A stretch of 64,000 bases of DNA from Saprospirales bacterium (GTDB taxonomy: Bacteria; Bacteroidota; Bacteroidia; Chitinophagales; Saprospiraceae): assembly GCA_016703765.1 (NCBI GenBank), contig JADJBL010000003.1:124001-188000 (forward strand). The letters are read 5' to 3'. Within the stretch, counting starts at the first letter, position 1. Every line of letters begins with the position of its first letter. A program made the translations under genes and the position numbers. The notes beneath the pieces were generated by a model, which was not told the DNA's origin, made no database searches, and worked only from the letters and a program-made list of their open reading frames with translations. Below, piece after piece: positions 26,862 through 36,243 of this stretch.

Positions 26862-28407
26862 TCAATCCGCGGCTTTGCTTGAGTAGGGGCGCCGTTTGAG
26901 GGTGCCGAGGAATTCGATGACGTAATCCCACATCTTTTCATAGGGGATGACTTCCATTTCGGTGACTTTGAGTGGAAGTTGTTCCGGCGGTACCAGCATT
27001 TTCTCGAGGAAAGGCCTGGCCCGCCAGCTTGTGCGTGCTGCATCGTAATGCACCCTTGGGATGAGGGAGAGCATTTTGACCATCAGATCGCAGCGGAAGA
27101 TCTCCGGGTGATGCCGTTTATATCGTTGGATGTAGGACTGAAGGGGGACCAATGCTTCTTCGAACTCTTCAAACTTTTTGCTCGTCAGCAAGATCAGGAC
27201 GTGCAGGATACGGATGGCGAGGTTGAGTCCGGCCTTGTCTTTGGAGTATTCCGGCATTTCGTTGAGCAATTTCCCCAGGCGGAGTTTGGGTTTAAGTCGT
27301 TCCAGCAGTTCGGAGGGCGGTATTTTGTCCAGTTTGATGAGGAACAGGAGGAGGAGGCCGTATTGGCGCCAGGATTCGAAATATATTTGTGATTGAGAAA
27401 GAAAATTTCCCGAAATAGCTTTGTCATATTCTTGAAGTGCATATTCATAATTACCTGAACGAGTATGAATAAAAAAATACAATTCAGAAAATGGAGCAAG
27501 GTTGTGACCTTTTATGTTATTCCTTTTTTCAGCTAATTTCAGAGATTTTAATGCTTCATTAAACTTATTTAGGTGAATCAAACATTGGACCTTAAGCAAG
27601 ATGATTACATGAATTGAAGTGATTTTTGATTTTTTGACTTTTTCAAAACCAGAGTCACAAATTTTAATGGCATCTTCAAATTTCATCTCAAACCCGTTTA
27701 CTACTGCTTTGGCATAGTAAAAACGGACTTTTTAAGGCATTAACCTTGTCAAGTTTATTTTCCGTAGATAATAAAGTTTCGTATGCATGGCCAATTTCTT
27801 TTGCATTTTGTTTTCCGCCTTTTTGCAAGTTCTCGACAATAATTCCAAAGCATTTGTCAATTTTTATTTCAATCAAAAGGTTTTCAAAGAAAGTATTTGA
27901 TAATTGATCAATCTTTACAGACAGAGTATTTTCTCTTGAAACTGGATATTCCCTCAATAACGTTGAATAAGCCGTACTTACAAGAAAGCCAATTTCTGAT
28001 TGCTGACTTTTTGTAGCATATTTTACGCCTTGTTTGGCTAATTCAATTGGAATAAAATAATTGCCAATTCCAAGGATAATTCTCATAGATACAAGGTTTA
28101 CTAGGTTTTTGAAATAATTTCTACTTTCAATTGAAAATCCTTTATAGTCGAAGTTGATTAGAAAAAGTTGAAGTATTAGTTTGTCAAAAGTCTCTTTGAG
28201 CCTTCGATAAGAGGCATGGTTTTGATGCTGCCCATACAATGATTTAGCTGCATCTGCATCATCCTTATATTTCCCGAGTGCAATTCCTTGATAGAAAGCT
28301 TCAAGCTTACTTTTCGGTGGGCGCTCAAGTTGTAATGGAATATCCTTTATTAAGGGTCTACCCTTGAAAAATTTGATAATGGCTGAAAGTTCGTTAAAAC
28401 TAGTCAT
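26862..28407 (-). CDS. Helical-repeat (TPR-like) protein, frameshifted; paralogue of 29044-30643
   Basis: Two open frames on the minus strand (28407 to ~27732 and ~27729 to 26862) join into one protein of about 514 residues if one A is removed from an A5 run on the coding strand (27729-27733). The joined text reads KVRFYYAKAVVNGFEMKFED through the break. No named domain is recognised; the sequence is all-helical with TPR-like pairs (KFNEALKSLKLAEKRN, NYEYALQEYDKA). It aligns by eye with the neighbour over its length, including the ends: RLGKLLNEMPEYSKDKAG against RIGKFLNEVPTFSKDKRG, and EMEVIPYEKMWDYV against EIEVIPYETLWRFV. The first two thirds (27390-28437) are strikingly AT-rich while the last third has normal composition, suggesting a mosaic origin. 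Start set at the ATG (28407). Function unknown. Confidence 0.6.
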
Positions 28408-28582
28408 GTTAAATTTTCTTAAGTTACTGATAAACAATTAGATAAAGCTCCAAATTTTATAAAGATCTAAATCTCCGTTATTTGTAACCGCCAATATTTC
28501 TAATTGCTAGGCTCAACTCCCGCAATTAATTTAGTGGCAGATTAATTTTTCATTCACTAGTAGCCCCTAAAAAACATTGCTT

Positions 28583-28798
28583 ATGGGCCTATTTCAACGC
28601 TTTGAGCGCACCAAACGACTGGATGCGCTTATCCGAACGCGAGCAACCGGATCTCCGGAAGCACTTGCCCGCCGATTGGGCGTGTCACAAGCCACGGTTT
28701 ACCGCTGGCTCCAGGAACTGAAGGAATTCGGTCTGCCCGTCAAATATTGCAGGCGCCGGAAGACCTACTTGTACGAGAAGAACAAGCCTCCCGAGTAA
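28583..28798 (+). CDS. Small helix-turn-helix protein
   Basis: 71 residues from the ATG at 28583; a TTG two codons earlier is less likely. It is essentially one winged-helix DNA-binding domain: a first helix (FERTKRLDALIRTRATG), then SPEALARRLGVSQATVYRWL as the helix-turn-helix, then a basic wing (KYCRRRKTYLYEKNK). This resembles HTH_11/DeoR-type N-termini without an effector domain. It is divergent from the AT-rich helical-repeat gene and is followed by a short hairpin (CTCTCA-loop-TGAGAG, 28823-28839) and a candidate micro-ORF. It may regulate one of the flanking helical-repeat genes; this is inferred from position only. Confidence 0.65.
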   Translation: MGLFQRFERTKRLDALIRTRATGSPEALARRLGVSQATVYRWLQELKEFGLPVKYCRRRKTYLYEKNKPPE

Positions 28799-28822
28799 TG
28801 GGGACAAAATCGGGGTTTACAC

Positions 28823-28839
28823 TCTCATTTTTTGAGAGG
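28823..28839. terminator. Short hairpin after the small HTH gene
   Basis: CTCTCA - TTTTT - TGAGAG stem-loop about 25 bp after the HTH stop. A weak terminator candidate. Confidence 0.35.
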
Positions 28840-28877
28840 GAACAAAAAATCCGAAAATTCAGACAAAACGAAAAGCT

Positions 28878-28976
28878 ATGAAAGCGGATTTCCCAGGACT
28901 GGGAGGCAAAGACAAGGCGGATATTGTTCTTGTCCTTGTGGGGAGTCCCGGCATACCCAAGGCCGGGAATTCGTAG
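28878..28976 (+). CDS. Candidate 32-residue micro-ORF
   Basis: ATG at 28878 and TAG at 28974-28976 give a 32-residue peptide starting MKADFPGLGGKDKADIVLVL and ending in a Gly/Pro-containing tail. It lies 80 bp after the small HTH gene on the same strand, between two paralogous helical-repeat genes. The Gly-Gly and the hydrophobic core are peptide-like, but there is no recognised leader and no clear ribosome-binding site. It could be a signal or product peptide, or chance. Confidence 0.2.
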   Translation: MKADFPGLGGKDKADIVLVLVGSPGIPKAGNS

Positions 28977-29043
28977 GGGGAGCTCCCGGGTAACGGGTTA
29001 GCTTGCAAACAGGAAAACTTATTGTTAACAGGAAATGCCACCA

Positions 29044-30643
29044 TCAATCTTCCGGTTGCGGATTAGTCCCGGATGGGAGCCCCCTTTTTCCTTCGCCCGA
29101 GTCGTACCTTTTAGATTTTGGCTTCAGTTCGAGGGATTGCAGGACAAAGCGCCACAAGGTTTCGTAGGGAATAACCTCGATCTCCCCGCTTTGCCGCGCT
29201 GTCTCGATGGGTACGTTCTTAAGCTGGTCCATGAGCTTTTGGGTCCGTCGGACTGTTGCAATCCGGTTGAAGTTTGCAGATGGGATCTGAAGCAACATCT
29301 GGATAAAACAATTGCTCCGAAAAGTATCGTCCCTCCTCAGGTACCGATGACGGTACATGTTGAGGGTTTCCACCCTGTCAATTACTTCTCCAAACTCCGT
29401 TTTCGCGAGTAGGAACAGAATTTGGATCACGATAATAGAGATGTTTACCCCGCGTTTGTCTTTGGAGAAAGTCGGAACCTCGTTCAGGAACTTGCCTATG
29501 CGGAAACTCTGGATTTGCTCTTTGCCCGTTGAGCTGATCTTTCCGATACTTATGAAGTATTGCACGTAGGCTTTATAAATAATCCACTGCTCCTGAATTG
29601 CATCTGGCAATTTCTTAAGATCCGGGTGTTGGATGGCCAGCCGCAATACCTCATAGGCCTTCTGGAATTTGTTAGTATGGAAGGCCAACATCAAATGAAG
29701 TTCGAGCACAGAGAACCAATTGTTACTCCCCTCGGGCACCAGTTTGAGGCATTTTTGAGCCGCTTGCTCCCCTTCTTCCAGGCGGCGAAGCTGGATGCAA
29801 CTCTGCAGGATGTTGAAGTAGAAGATAAGAAGGGCCGTTTGGGTGTTCAATGTGGGGTCGTTTTCTATGATATCCAAAGCCCGCCTAGAAACAGCGATGG
29901 TGTTTTCATAATCATTCTCGATTTGATATCGCATGGATAAGACTCTGTATCCGTTCAATACCAACCGATATGTATGGAAACGGCTAAGATATTGCTCGAC
30001 CTCATCAGCGTATTGATTGGCCATTTTGGCCATTTCGGGCTTTGAGGATCTGGAACGGGAGAAGTGAACAGCCAATTCCTGAAAATAGGCCTCTGTGCGG
30101 ATTTCGGCCTGGTAAAGCTCAAACTGTTCAAACATCAGGGTTTGGTAGTACCGAGCCTTTTTCTCATTAGTTCTAAACACCCCGTATTGGATCATTAGAT
30201 TCCGCGCTAGCTCCATTGTCAGGTATGGGAATCCAAATTTTTGCGCCCGTTGAATGACCTCTTCTCCAAGGGAAATGGAAGAGGCGATCAGGTTATGCCC
30301 CAAAAGAATTTTATAGGTGGCGTAGTCTTTATGGCTCTGATAGTATGCCTGTTGTATGTTGTTAAATTTGGGCTGATTGAGGTCGATGAAATACAGGGTA
30401 TTATAAAGACGGTTTTTTAGCTTTTGAATGAGCCGCTTGGCGTATTGGGCCTTCCGGCTGGAACTTGGGAAGAAAAAAATTTGCCACATCTTCCTCCGTA
30501 TAAAACTTACCTCCTGCAATACCCTCATATAATTTTAAGGTTAGCCCTGTTCCAATTCCGAGTTTACCTCCTGGCCCAACCCAATCAAGTTGCTTGATTT
30601 TATTCTTCGATATAAACCGGATTAGCTCTTGAAGCTCCTCCAT
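29044..30643 (-). CDS. Helical-repeat (TPR-like) protein, frameshifted; paralogue of 26862-28407
   Basis: An 80-codon frame (start ATG at 30643) and a 494-codon frame join into ~532 residues if one base is removed from a T7 run on the coding strand (30473-30479). The joined text reads EEDVANFFFPSSSRKAQYAK. The N-terminus MEELQELIRFISKNKIKQLD, then LTLKLYEGIAGGKF, matches the paralogue's FNELSAIIKFFKGRPLIKDI and LEAFYQGIALGKY. The rest is TPR-like helices (for example ENDYENTIAVSRRALDIIEN). Such proteins bind peptides or partner proteins. No enzymatic motif is seen. It is divergent from a tiny ORF with a signal-like N-terminus (30805). Function unknown; a sensor or scaffold role is possible. 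Confidence 0.6.
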
Positions 30644-30765
30644 TTAAAGGCTATTTGAATAATTAAATAGTTGAATAACAGCATTGTAGTTTAAAAATAA
30701 CAAAATAATAGTTAAATAAGGTATGCTTTAGGAAAATATTTCTGTTAGATAGTGATTGTAGCGGC

Positions 30766-30810
30766 CGCCATAGTTTTAAACTATCATTTAAAAAGTTTAA
30801 AACTATGGCG
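30766..30810. repeat. Perfect 17-bp inverted repeat over the start of the 40-residue ORF
   Basis: Arms 30766-30782 and 30794-30810 are exact reverse complements with an 11-nt loop. The ATG of the small ORF (30805) lies inside the right arm. Confidence 0.75.
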
Positions 30811-30927
30811 CTGATATTTGCACTTCTTTTTTCCTTGGGTATTATTACATCTCCTGATCAGGTAACCGACGAGTTAGCCCAGCAGTATGAGAATCAAATA
30901 ATTATTTTGGAGAGTGTATCAATGTAA
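30805..30927 (+). CDS. Candidate 40-residue ORF with signal-peptide-like N-terminus
   Basis: ATG at 30805 and TAA at 30925-30927. The product starts MALIFALLFSLGIITS, a hydrophobic stretch like a short signal peptide, and continues with a hydrophilic ~24-residue tail (DQVTDELAQQYENQ). Its start codon lies inside the 3' arm of a perfect 17-bp inverted repeat (30766-30810), which could hide the start in a hairpin. It is divergent from the helical-repeat gene starting at 30643. It may be a small exported peptide or a chance frame in AT-rich DNA. Confidence 0.3.
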   Translation: MALIFALLFSLGIITSPDQVTDELAQQYENQIIILESVSM

Positions 30928-31087
30928 GTTGAGCCATTAAATAGATAAGAATCTCCAAATCAATTTTAAAATTACCAACGTAGTGTTGTCATGTTTGAAG
31001 TACAAACATTGCAACGCATTAATAATTAATTATTTATGTAGAAAAAAGTATATATAATGCAATTTTAGTAGTGTTGAAAAGCGTCGT

Positions 31088-31113
31088 TTCTGTAATAGCA
31101 TCCCATTACAGAA
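31088..31113. terminator. Second hairpin in the gene-free region
   Basis: 9-bp stem (TTCTGTAAT / ATTACAGAA), 8-nt loop, followed by CCCCTTTTCTTT. No plus-strand gene lies directly before it. Confidence 0.4.
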
Positions 31114-31181
31114 CCCCTTTTCTTTGTATAAGAAATTCATTCCTTCTTCATTACTACTACTTCCGCCAAAAACGCTCCGAG

Positions 31182-31211
31182 GGGGCACTGAACGCCCAAA
31201 TTCAGTGCCCC
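31182..31211. terminator. Hairpin with T-rich 3' side in the gene-free region
   Basis: 11-bp stem (GGGGCACTGAA / TTCAGTGCCCC) with an 8-nt loop followed by TTTCTTTTT on the plus strand; on the minus strand it is followed by a GTTTTT run. It may end the cyclase transcript. Confidence 0.5.
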
Positions 31212-31388
31212 TTTCTTTTTGAACAAGCACTCAACCCCATCCCCTTCAGAAGGCCTTTGTGGCGATTATAAAAAGGACGGACGCTTGTTCATGGAAAAAT
31301 GGCGGCAGTTTACAAGAATTCGGTAGATACAAAGATAAGAAGTAATTATCGAAATCACTCACTCACACAATCACTCAATCACCCTTGT

Positions 31389-34221
31389 TCACTGCTCCTG
31401 AAGACGCATCAGACGCCTGGCTTTGCCCTCCTCTCTCAACTGAATGGAGGAACGCGTGAAGTAATGATGTTTGGACAGGAAATCTACCTGTAATGCCTTC
31501 CACTGCTCGTCGCTCAGCTTGTTTCCACTGGCTTCCCATTCGCGGCGAAGAGATTGGGCGATCGGCTCGTAATCCTCCCTGCCGAGGTAATCCAGGTCGG
31601 CGTCGCAGAGGATGGATTCAAGGGGGTTTGCAGGACTTTGCGGGATACGCGTTGCCATGATCATGCCGCAAATTTTTTCAATCGCTTCATTGTCAAAGCC
31701 ATAACCCGGAAGAATGGCCCTTGCAAGCGCACAACTCTGCGCTTCGTGATCCTTGTTTGTCGCCACAAAACCAGTGTCGTGAAAAAGAGCCGCCGTCTCC
31801 AGCAAAAGCGTGTGGTAGGGGTCTATCTGTTCGAGCCGGCAAAGGTCCCTGGTCGCACGGAGCACGTCTTCCGTATGGGCCGGAGTATGGTAGCTCAGTT
31901 GAGGAGAAAGCTCTTTCTTGAGCTTTTTGAGCATAAAGGACTGTAAATCAGTCCAATTGAGTTTTGAGATCCATTTCATTTTCCCATCAGGGGCCTTGTA
32001 CAGCGGGCCATCCACGAAGAACATCTCCTGTTCTCCCTTGTTTTTGGCTTCCACCTTTCCCCTTGGAATACAACGGAATTGTCCCTTAACCTGTTCGAAA
32101 GTACTGCTGGAAATATTTACTTTTCCCGGTTGACCACTGGATTCCATCCTCGAGGCGAGGTTGACGGTGTCCCCCCAGATATCGTAGGCAAATTTGCGGC
32201 TCCCGACAATTCCCGCCACAACCGGGCCGGTATGGATGCCAATCCTGATCTCGTATATGGGCAAGCCCCTGGCTTGTCGCTTGGCAGCGTAGGACTCCAT
32301 AAATGCCAGCATTTCCAGGGCGACCCAAACGACATCTACGGGGTGGGTTTCGTTGGGCAAGGGCAAGCCGCCTGCGCACATGTAGGCGTCGCCGATGGTT
32401 TTGATCTTCTCTACCCCGTGTTTTTCCGTGATCCTGTCAAACTCCCGGAAGCATTCGTCCAGTTCGGCGACCAGGTCCTCGGGCGCCATTTTTTCGGCGA
32501 TCTGTGTAAAGGATTTGAAATCCGTAAACAACACGGTGACGCTCTCGTACCGCCTGGCTTCGGCCTTGCCGTACAACTTCAGCTCCTGGGCCGTAGCTTC
32601 CGGAAGGATGTTGAGCAACAGGCTGTCCGATCGCTCCCGCTCCATCTCGATGATCTGGTTCTTCTCAGCCAGCTCCCGGTTGGCCCGGGTCTTGAGCCGG
32701 TAACGGTTGTATAACAGAAAGGCCAGTAATACCAAACCCACAGATCCCCCCACCATGGAGTACAGCGTAATCGTGGTCTGGCGCAACTGAGCCGTTTTTA
32801 GCTTGTTTTCCTTCTCCTGCAGTTCGATGGTATATTGCTTTGTACGGTCGCCATATACGACCTCCCGGCGCGCATTCTCCCTCACCCGGTCTTCGTTGTA
32901 TCGGTCGGCTTTTTTTATTTCAAAAGAGTCGACATAGGCAAAGGCCATCTCGTAATTGCGTACGGCATAGTGCAGCTTGTACAGGTCTTCGTATGCCTCC
33001 TGAATGAATTTCAGATCGCCGATCTCCCGAGCCAGCGAGAGGGTGCGGTTGGCATAGGAAATGGCCTTTGAATAATTCCCCATTTGCCGGTACACGTCGC
33101 CGTACCCTTCGCTAATCTCCAAAATCACTTTCCTGTTCAAAAGCGTATCACTGATCATCAAAGCCGTATCGAGGTAGCTGAGTGCTTCCTGCCAAACCTG
33201 GCGGGCTTTTTCGAGATTGCCCGCATCTTCCCAGAATTTGCCCTGGTCTTTCAGCGAAACGCCCAGGTTATGGTACACCTCGGCCATAGCCTCCCGGTCG
33301 TCCAGCTCCGCAGTGATCTTCAGCGCTTTCCGGTATAGGACAAGCGCTTTTTGCGCCTGTTCGAGCGCCCCCTGCTCCAGGCCCCTCATTGTGAAGCAGT
33401 TGGGCCTGCATGTCTTTGAAGTTACCCATGTTGTTGAGCAGGGTAGACACCTCCCTGCTGTTTCCCAACTCCTCATGCATAGCCATGGATTTGAGGTAGG
33501 CGTTGCGGGCGTCCTCAAATCGATTGACCTCGAAGTGGATGTTTCCGAGCACATTGTAGGCATTGGCCACCCCGTCCGACAGCCCACGGGGTTCCATATT
33601 CTCGAGGTATCGCAACAGAAAATCCTGGGCCTCCGGATAATTGCCCATTCGCTCGTACATGTCACCTATATTATAATAGAGGCGAAAGATCAGAAAGGAA
33701 TCCTTTTCCTCTTCCCGGATGCGCAAACTTCGGTGGTAATTCTCCAGTGCGTTTTCGTAGCGGCCTAAATGGTCGTATGCGTTGCCGATGTTATTGTACA
33801 AATTGGCTACACCGCCTAGGTCTCCCATAGCCTCCCGGATGGGGATGGCCAGTTGGAAATAGTGAATGGCCGAGTCGATGCGGCCGACTTTGGATTCGAG
33901 CACCCCCCGGTAATTGAGCGAGTTGCCCTGGCCTTTCAGGTATTTGACCCGCCTGGCATACCGAAAGGTGCTGTCCAGAAACCCGCGCGCCTCGTCCGGC
34001 GCTCCGTCGGTCAGTTCCCAGGCAATCTCGTTGAGCAGATCTACCCGCAGGGTGTCCGGTACGGCAGCATCCAACTCCTGCCATAGGCTGTCGAGGACCG
34101 TTCTTTCCTGTCCACCGGCCTCGGGCAAGCCATATATATAGCATCCCGCAAAGAGCAGCACCGCGAACAGCCGATATATAGGAGAAGGTCGACTCAACGT
34201 AAAAGGATTTGGGAGGATCAA
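31389..34221 (-). CDS. TPR - transmembrane - class III adenylate cyclase - HD domain fusion, frameshifted
   Basis: Two frames (34221 to ~33386 and ~33382 to 31389) form one protein of about 943 residues when one base is removed from a G4 run on the coding strand (33382-33385); the join reads AQLLHNEGLEQGALEQAQ. Order: signal peptide, five or more TPRs (for example ANLYNNIGNAYDHLGRYENA), a coiled segment, one membrane helix (MVGGSVGLVLLAFLLYNRYR), then a class III cyclase catalytic domain. Both metal Asp are present (VLFTDFKSFT, TIGDAYMCAGG). The substrate residues fit ATP: Lys in EKIKTIGDAYM and Asp in YDIWGDTVNLASRM, with the catalytic Asn/Arg. After it comes an HD-type hydrolase domain: SYHTPAHTEDVL, AALFHDTGF, and CDADLDYLG. 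It may make cAMP and also hydrolyse a phosphoester or nucleotide. Periplasmic TPRs could sense a signal. Confidence 0.8.
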
Positions 34222-34438
34222 GATAATAAAAGGATGACTTTCCTGAAAAAGAAAGAAAAAAAGTATTGCCCCGAGCCCATTTGTACGTTTATTAAGCTAC
34301 CGGAAAGCAAATTTAACAAATAGTATAAAATATAAATTGTATCTTACCGGTTCTAACCTCGTCTAGTCACCCTTAAAGCGCATTTTATAGATCCCACTAC
34401 TACTTTTCTCAGGCAACTCATTTCAAAGAGGACAAGTT

Positions 34439-36082
34439 ATGCTGAAAGTATTGGGATTGGTGGTAATGACACTGGGGCTCCTTCCCCATATCGCCCTCGC
34501 AGGGTGTGTCAAAGGCGATTGCTTTAACGGGTACGGCACCTACGACTATCCAAACGGATCGAGCTACGTAGGTGAATTCATAGACGGAAAGCCCCATGGA
34601 AAGGGTATCCTCTATTTTTCCAACGGAAACAAGTATATCGGGCATTGGGCCGGAAGCTACCGCGAAGGGGAAGGCCGTTTTGTCTATTCCGAAGGACATG
34701 AATACAGGGGCCAGTTCCTCCGCGATGCCTTTCACGGGTTCGGCGTCATGTCGTATGCCAACGGCGATCGCTATGAGGGCAACTGGGCCTTCGACCGCCC
34801 GGAAGGCCAGGGCATCTATTTCTTCAGCAACGGCCAGCGCTATGAAGGGGAGTTTGTCGAAGGGCGCTTCCACGGGGAGGGCATTATGCACTACACCGAC
34901 GGGTCCCGGTACGAAGGGAGCTGGCAGGTGGGCAAACAGCACGGCCCCGGCGCCTGGGTGTATTCCGATGGCCGCCGCTCCAGCGGACAATGGGCCGAGG
35001 GTTTTCCCCAGGAAGTTGGATCCGGAAACGGTCAGGCCCTTGGAGAGTCCGGCCCCTATGATCGCAATTGCAACGCCGTCTTCTGCAAGGAAGGTACAGG
35101 CGCCTTTACTTATTCCGACGGTTCGCGCTACCTCGGCCAATTCCTCGAAGGGCAGCCGGAGGGAGAGGGCACGGTCTATTATATAAACGGAGATAAATAT
35201 GCCGGAGGCTGGAAAAAACACGCCCCAAACGGGAAAGGCACCATGTTCTACAAAAGTGGCAAAGTGTATGCCGCCGAATGGGAATTAGGCCGTCCGATAA
35301 GGGAATTGGAGGTCGTTTCGCAGACCACCGAGCCGGGTCCCCCTCCGCCAGCTTCCTCCCCGCAGGTGAATATCTGGGCCGTGATTGTGGGCGTTGCCCA
35401 ATATCAGCACATGCCGGTGCTCCGGTATACCGACGACGACGCCTACCAGGTTTTCGCCTTCATGAAAAGCCCCGAAGGAGGCGCCATTCCGGAGAGCCAA
35501 ATCCGCCTGATGATCGATGAAGACGCCACGCGATTCAACATCCTCAACGCCATGCGCGATATCTTCCTCCGGGCCGACGAAAACGATGTGGTGTTCTTTT
35601 ACTTTTCCGGGCATGGCCTGGACGGAGCATTTCTGCCCTTCGACTACGATGGCCTGAACAACCAACTGCTTCACGAAGATGTGCGCAGCCTTATCGCCCA
35701 AAGCAGGGCCAAACACAAGCTCGTCATCGCGGATGCCTGCCACTCCGGAAGCCTGCTGGCCATGCGCGCGGGCCCGATCGACGACTCCCTGGCCAAGCTC
35801 TATGCTGCCTTCGAAGAGTCGAAGGGCGGGCTGGCGCTCCTGCTGTCCTCCAAAAGCGAAGAATATTCCCTGGAAGACGGCGGCCTCCGCTCGGGCGTTT
35901 TCAGTCATTACTTCATCCAGGGACTGAAAGGAAGCGCCGATTTCGATACGAACAAGCTCATCACGATCGGAGAGCTTTATACGTACGTACAACAAAAAGT
36001 ACAGTTTTATACTGCCAGGGCTCAAACCCCAATCCTCAAAGGCGAGTTTGATTACAATATGCCGGTGGGAATGATCCGTTAG
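34439..36082 (+). CDS. MORN-repeat caspase-family (peptidase C14) protein, probable lipoprotein
   Basis: 547 residues, intact. The N-terminus ends in a lipobox-like ALAGC (Cys near residue 22), so it is probably a lipoprotein. About ten MORN repeats follow (residues ~25-285; units like YEGEFVEGRFHGEGIMHYTD), then a Pro-rich linker and a caspase-like domain from ~315. The His/Cys dyad is visible: FYFSGHGLDGAFLP and VIADACHSGSLLA. Caspase-like proteases cut after defined residues and serve in signalling or cell death; MORN arrays often bind lipids or proteins. A cysteine motif GCVKGDCFNGYG opens the first MORN block. The paralogue follows on the same strand (36244). Domain calls are confident; the substrate is unknown. 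Confidence 0.85.
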   Translation: MLKVLGLVVMTLGLLPHIALAGCVKGDCFNGYGTYDYPNGSSYVGEFIDGKPHGKGILYFSNGNKYIGHWAGSYREGEGRFVYSEGHEYRGQFLRDAFHGFGVMSYANGDRYEGNWAFDRPEGQGIYFFSNGQRYEGEFVEGRFHGEGIMHYTDGSRYEGSWQVGKQHGPGAWVYSDGRRSSGQWAEGFPQEVGSGNGQALGESGPYDRNCNAVFCKEGTGAFTYSDGSRYLGQFLEGQPEGEGTVYYINGDKYAGGWKKHAPNGKGTMFYKSGKVYAAEWELGRPIRELEVVSQTTEPGPPPPASSPQVNIWAVIVGVAQYQHMPVLRYTDDDAYQVFAFMKSPEGGAIPESQIRLMIDEDATRFNILNAMRDIFLRADENDVVFFYFSGHGLDGAFLPFDYDGLNNQLLHEDVRSLIAQSRAKHKLVIADACHSGSLLAMRAGPIDDSLAKLYAAFEESKGGLALLLSSKSEEYSLEDGGLRSGVFSHYFIQGLKGSADFDTNKLITIGELYTYVQQKVQFYTARAQTPILKGEFDYNMPVGMIR

Positions 36083-36243
36083 GACCCCGGCTTTGGAAAT
36101 TTGCGGCGAAAAGACGACATTCGGCCAACCAATGGTGTATTGGTGTTAAATTTTTTTAGATGGGAATATACCTCCCTTCTTTTCAGGGTCGTTTAAAACC
36201 GGTCTGCTTTCCGTGTCCCATATTTTTGAAAACCCCTAATAGT

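Larger units (their letters stand above)
30928..31388. other. AT-rich intergenic region with two hairpins and no supported gene
   Basis: Between the 40-residue ORF and the cyclase gene I find no convincing coding sequence; open frames of 64-66 codons here lack family signals. It holds two good hairpins: 31088-31113 (9-bp stem) followed by CCCCTTTTCTTT, and 31182-31211 (11-bp stem) followed by TTTCTTTTT. Near its right end (about 31360-31383) is a simple CACT/CAATCACT word repeat. The hairpins could terminate the cyclase transcript on the minus strand or an unannotated plus-strand RNA. Confidence 0.6.

Noticed and set aside
31071..31271. 66-codon frames on both strands in the gene-free stretch
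   Set aside because: No start context, no composition or motif support, and the sequence forms hairpins instead.
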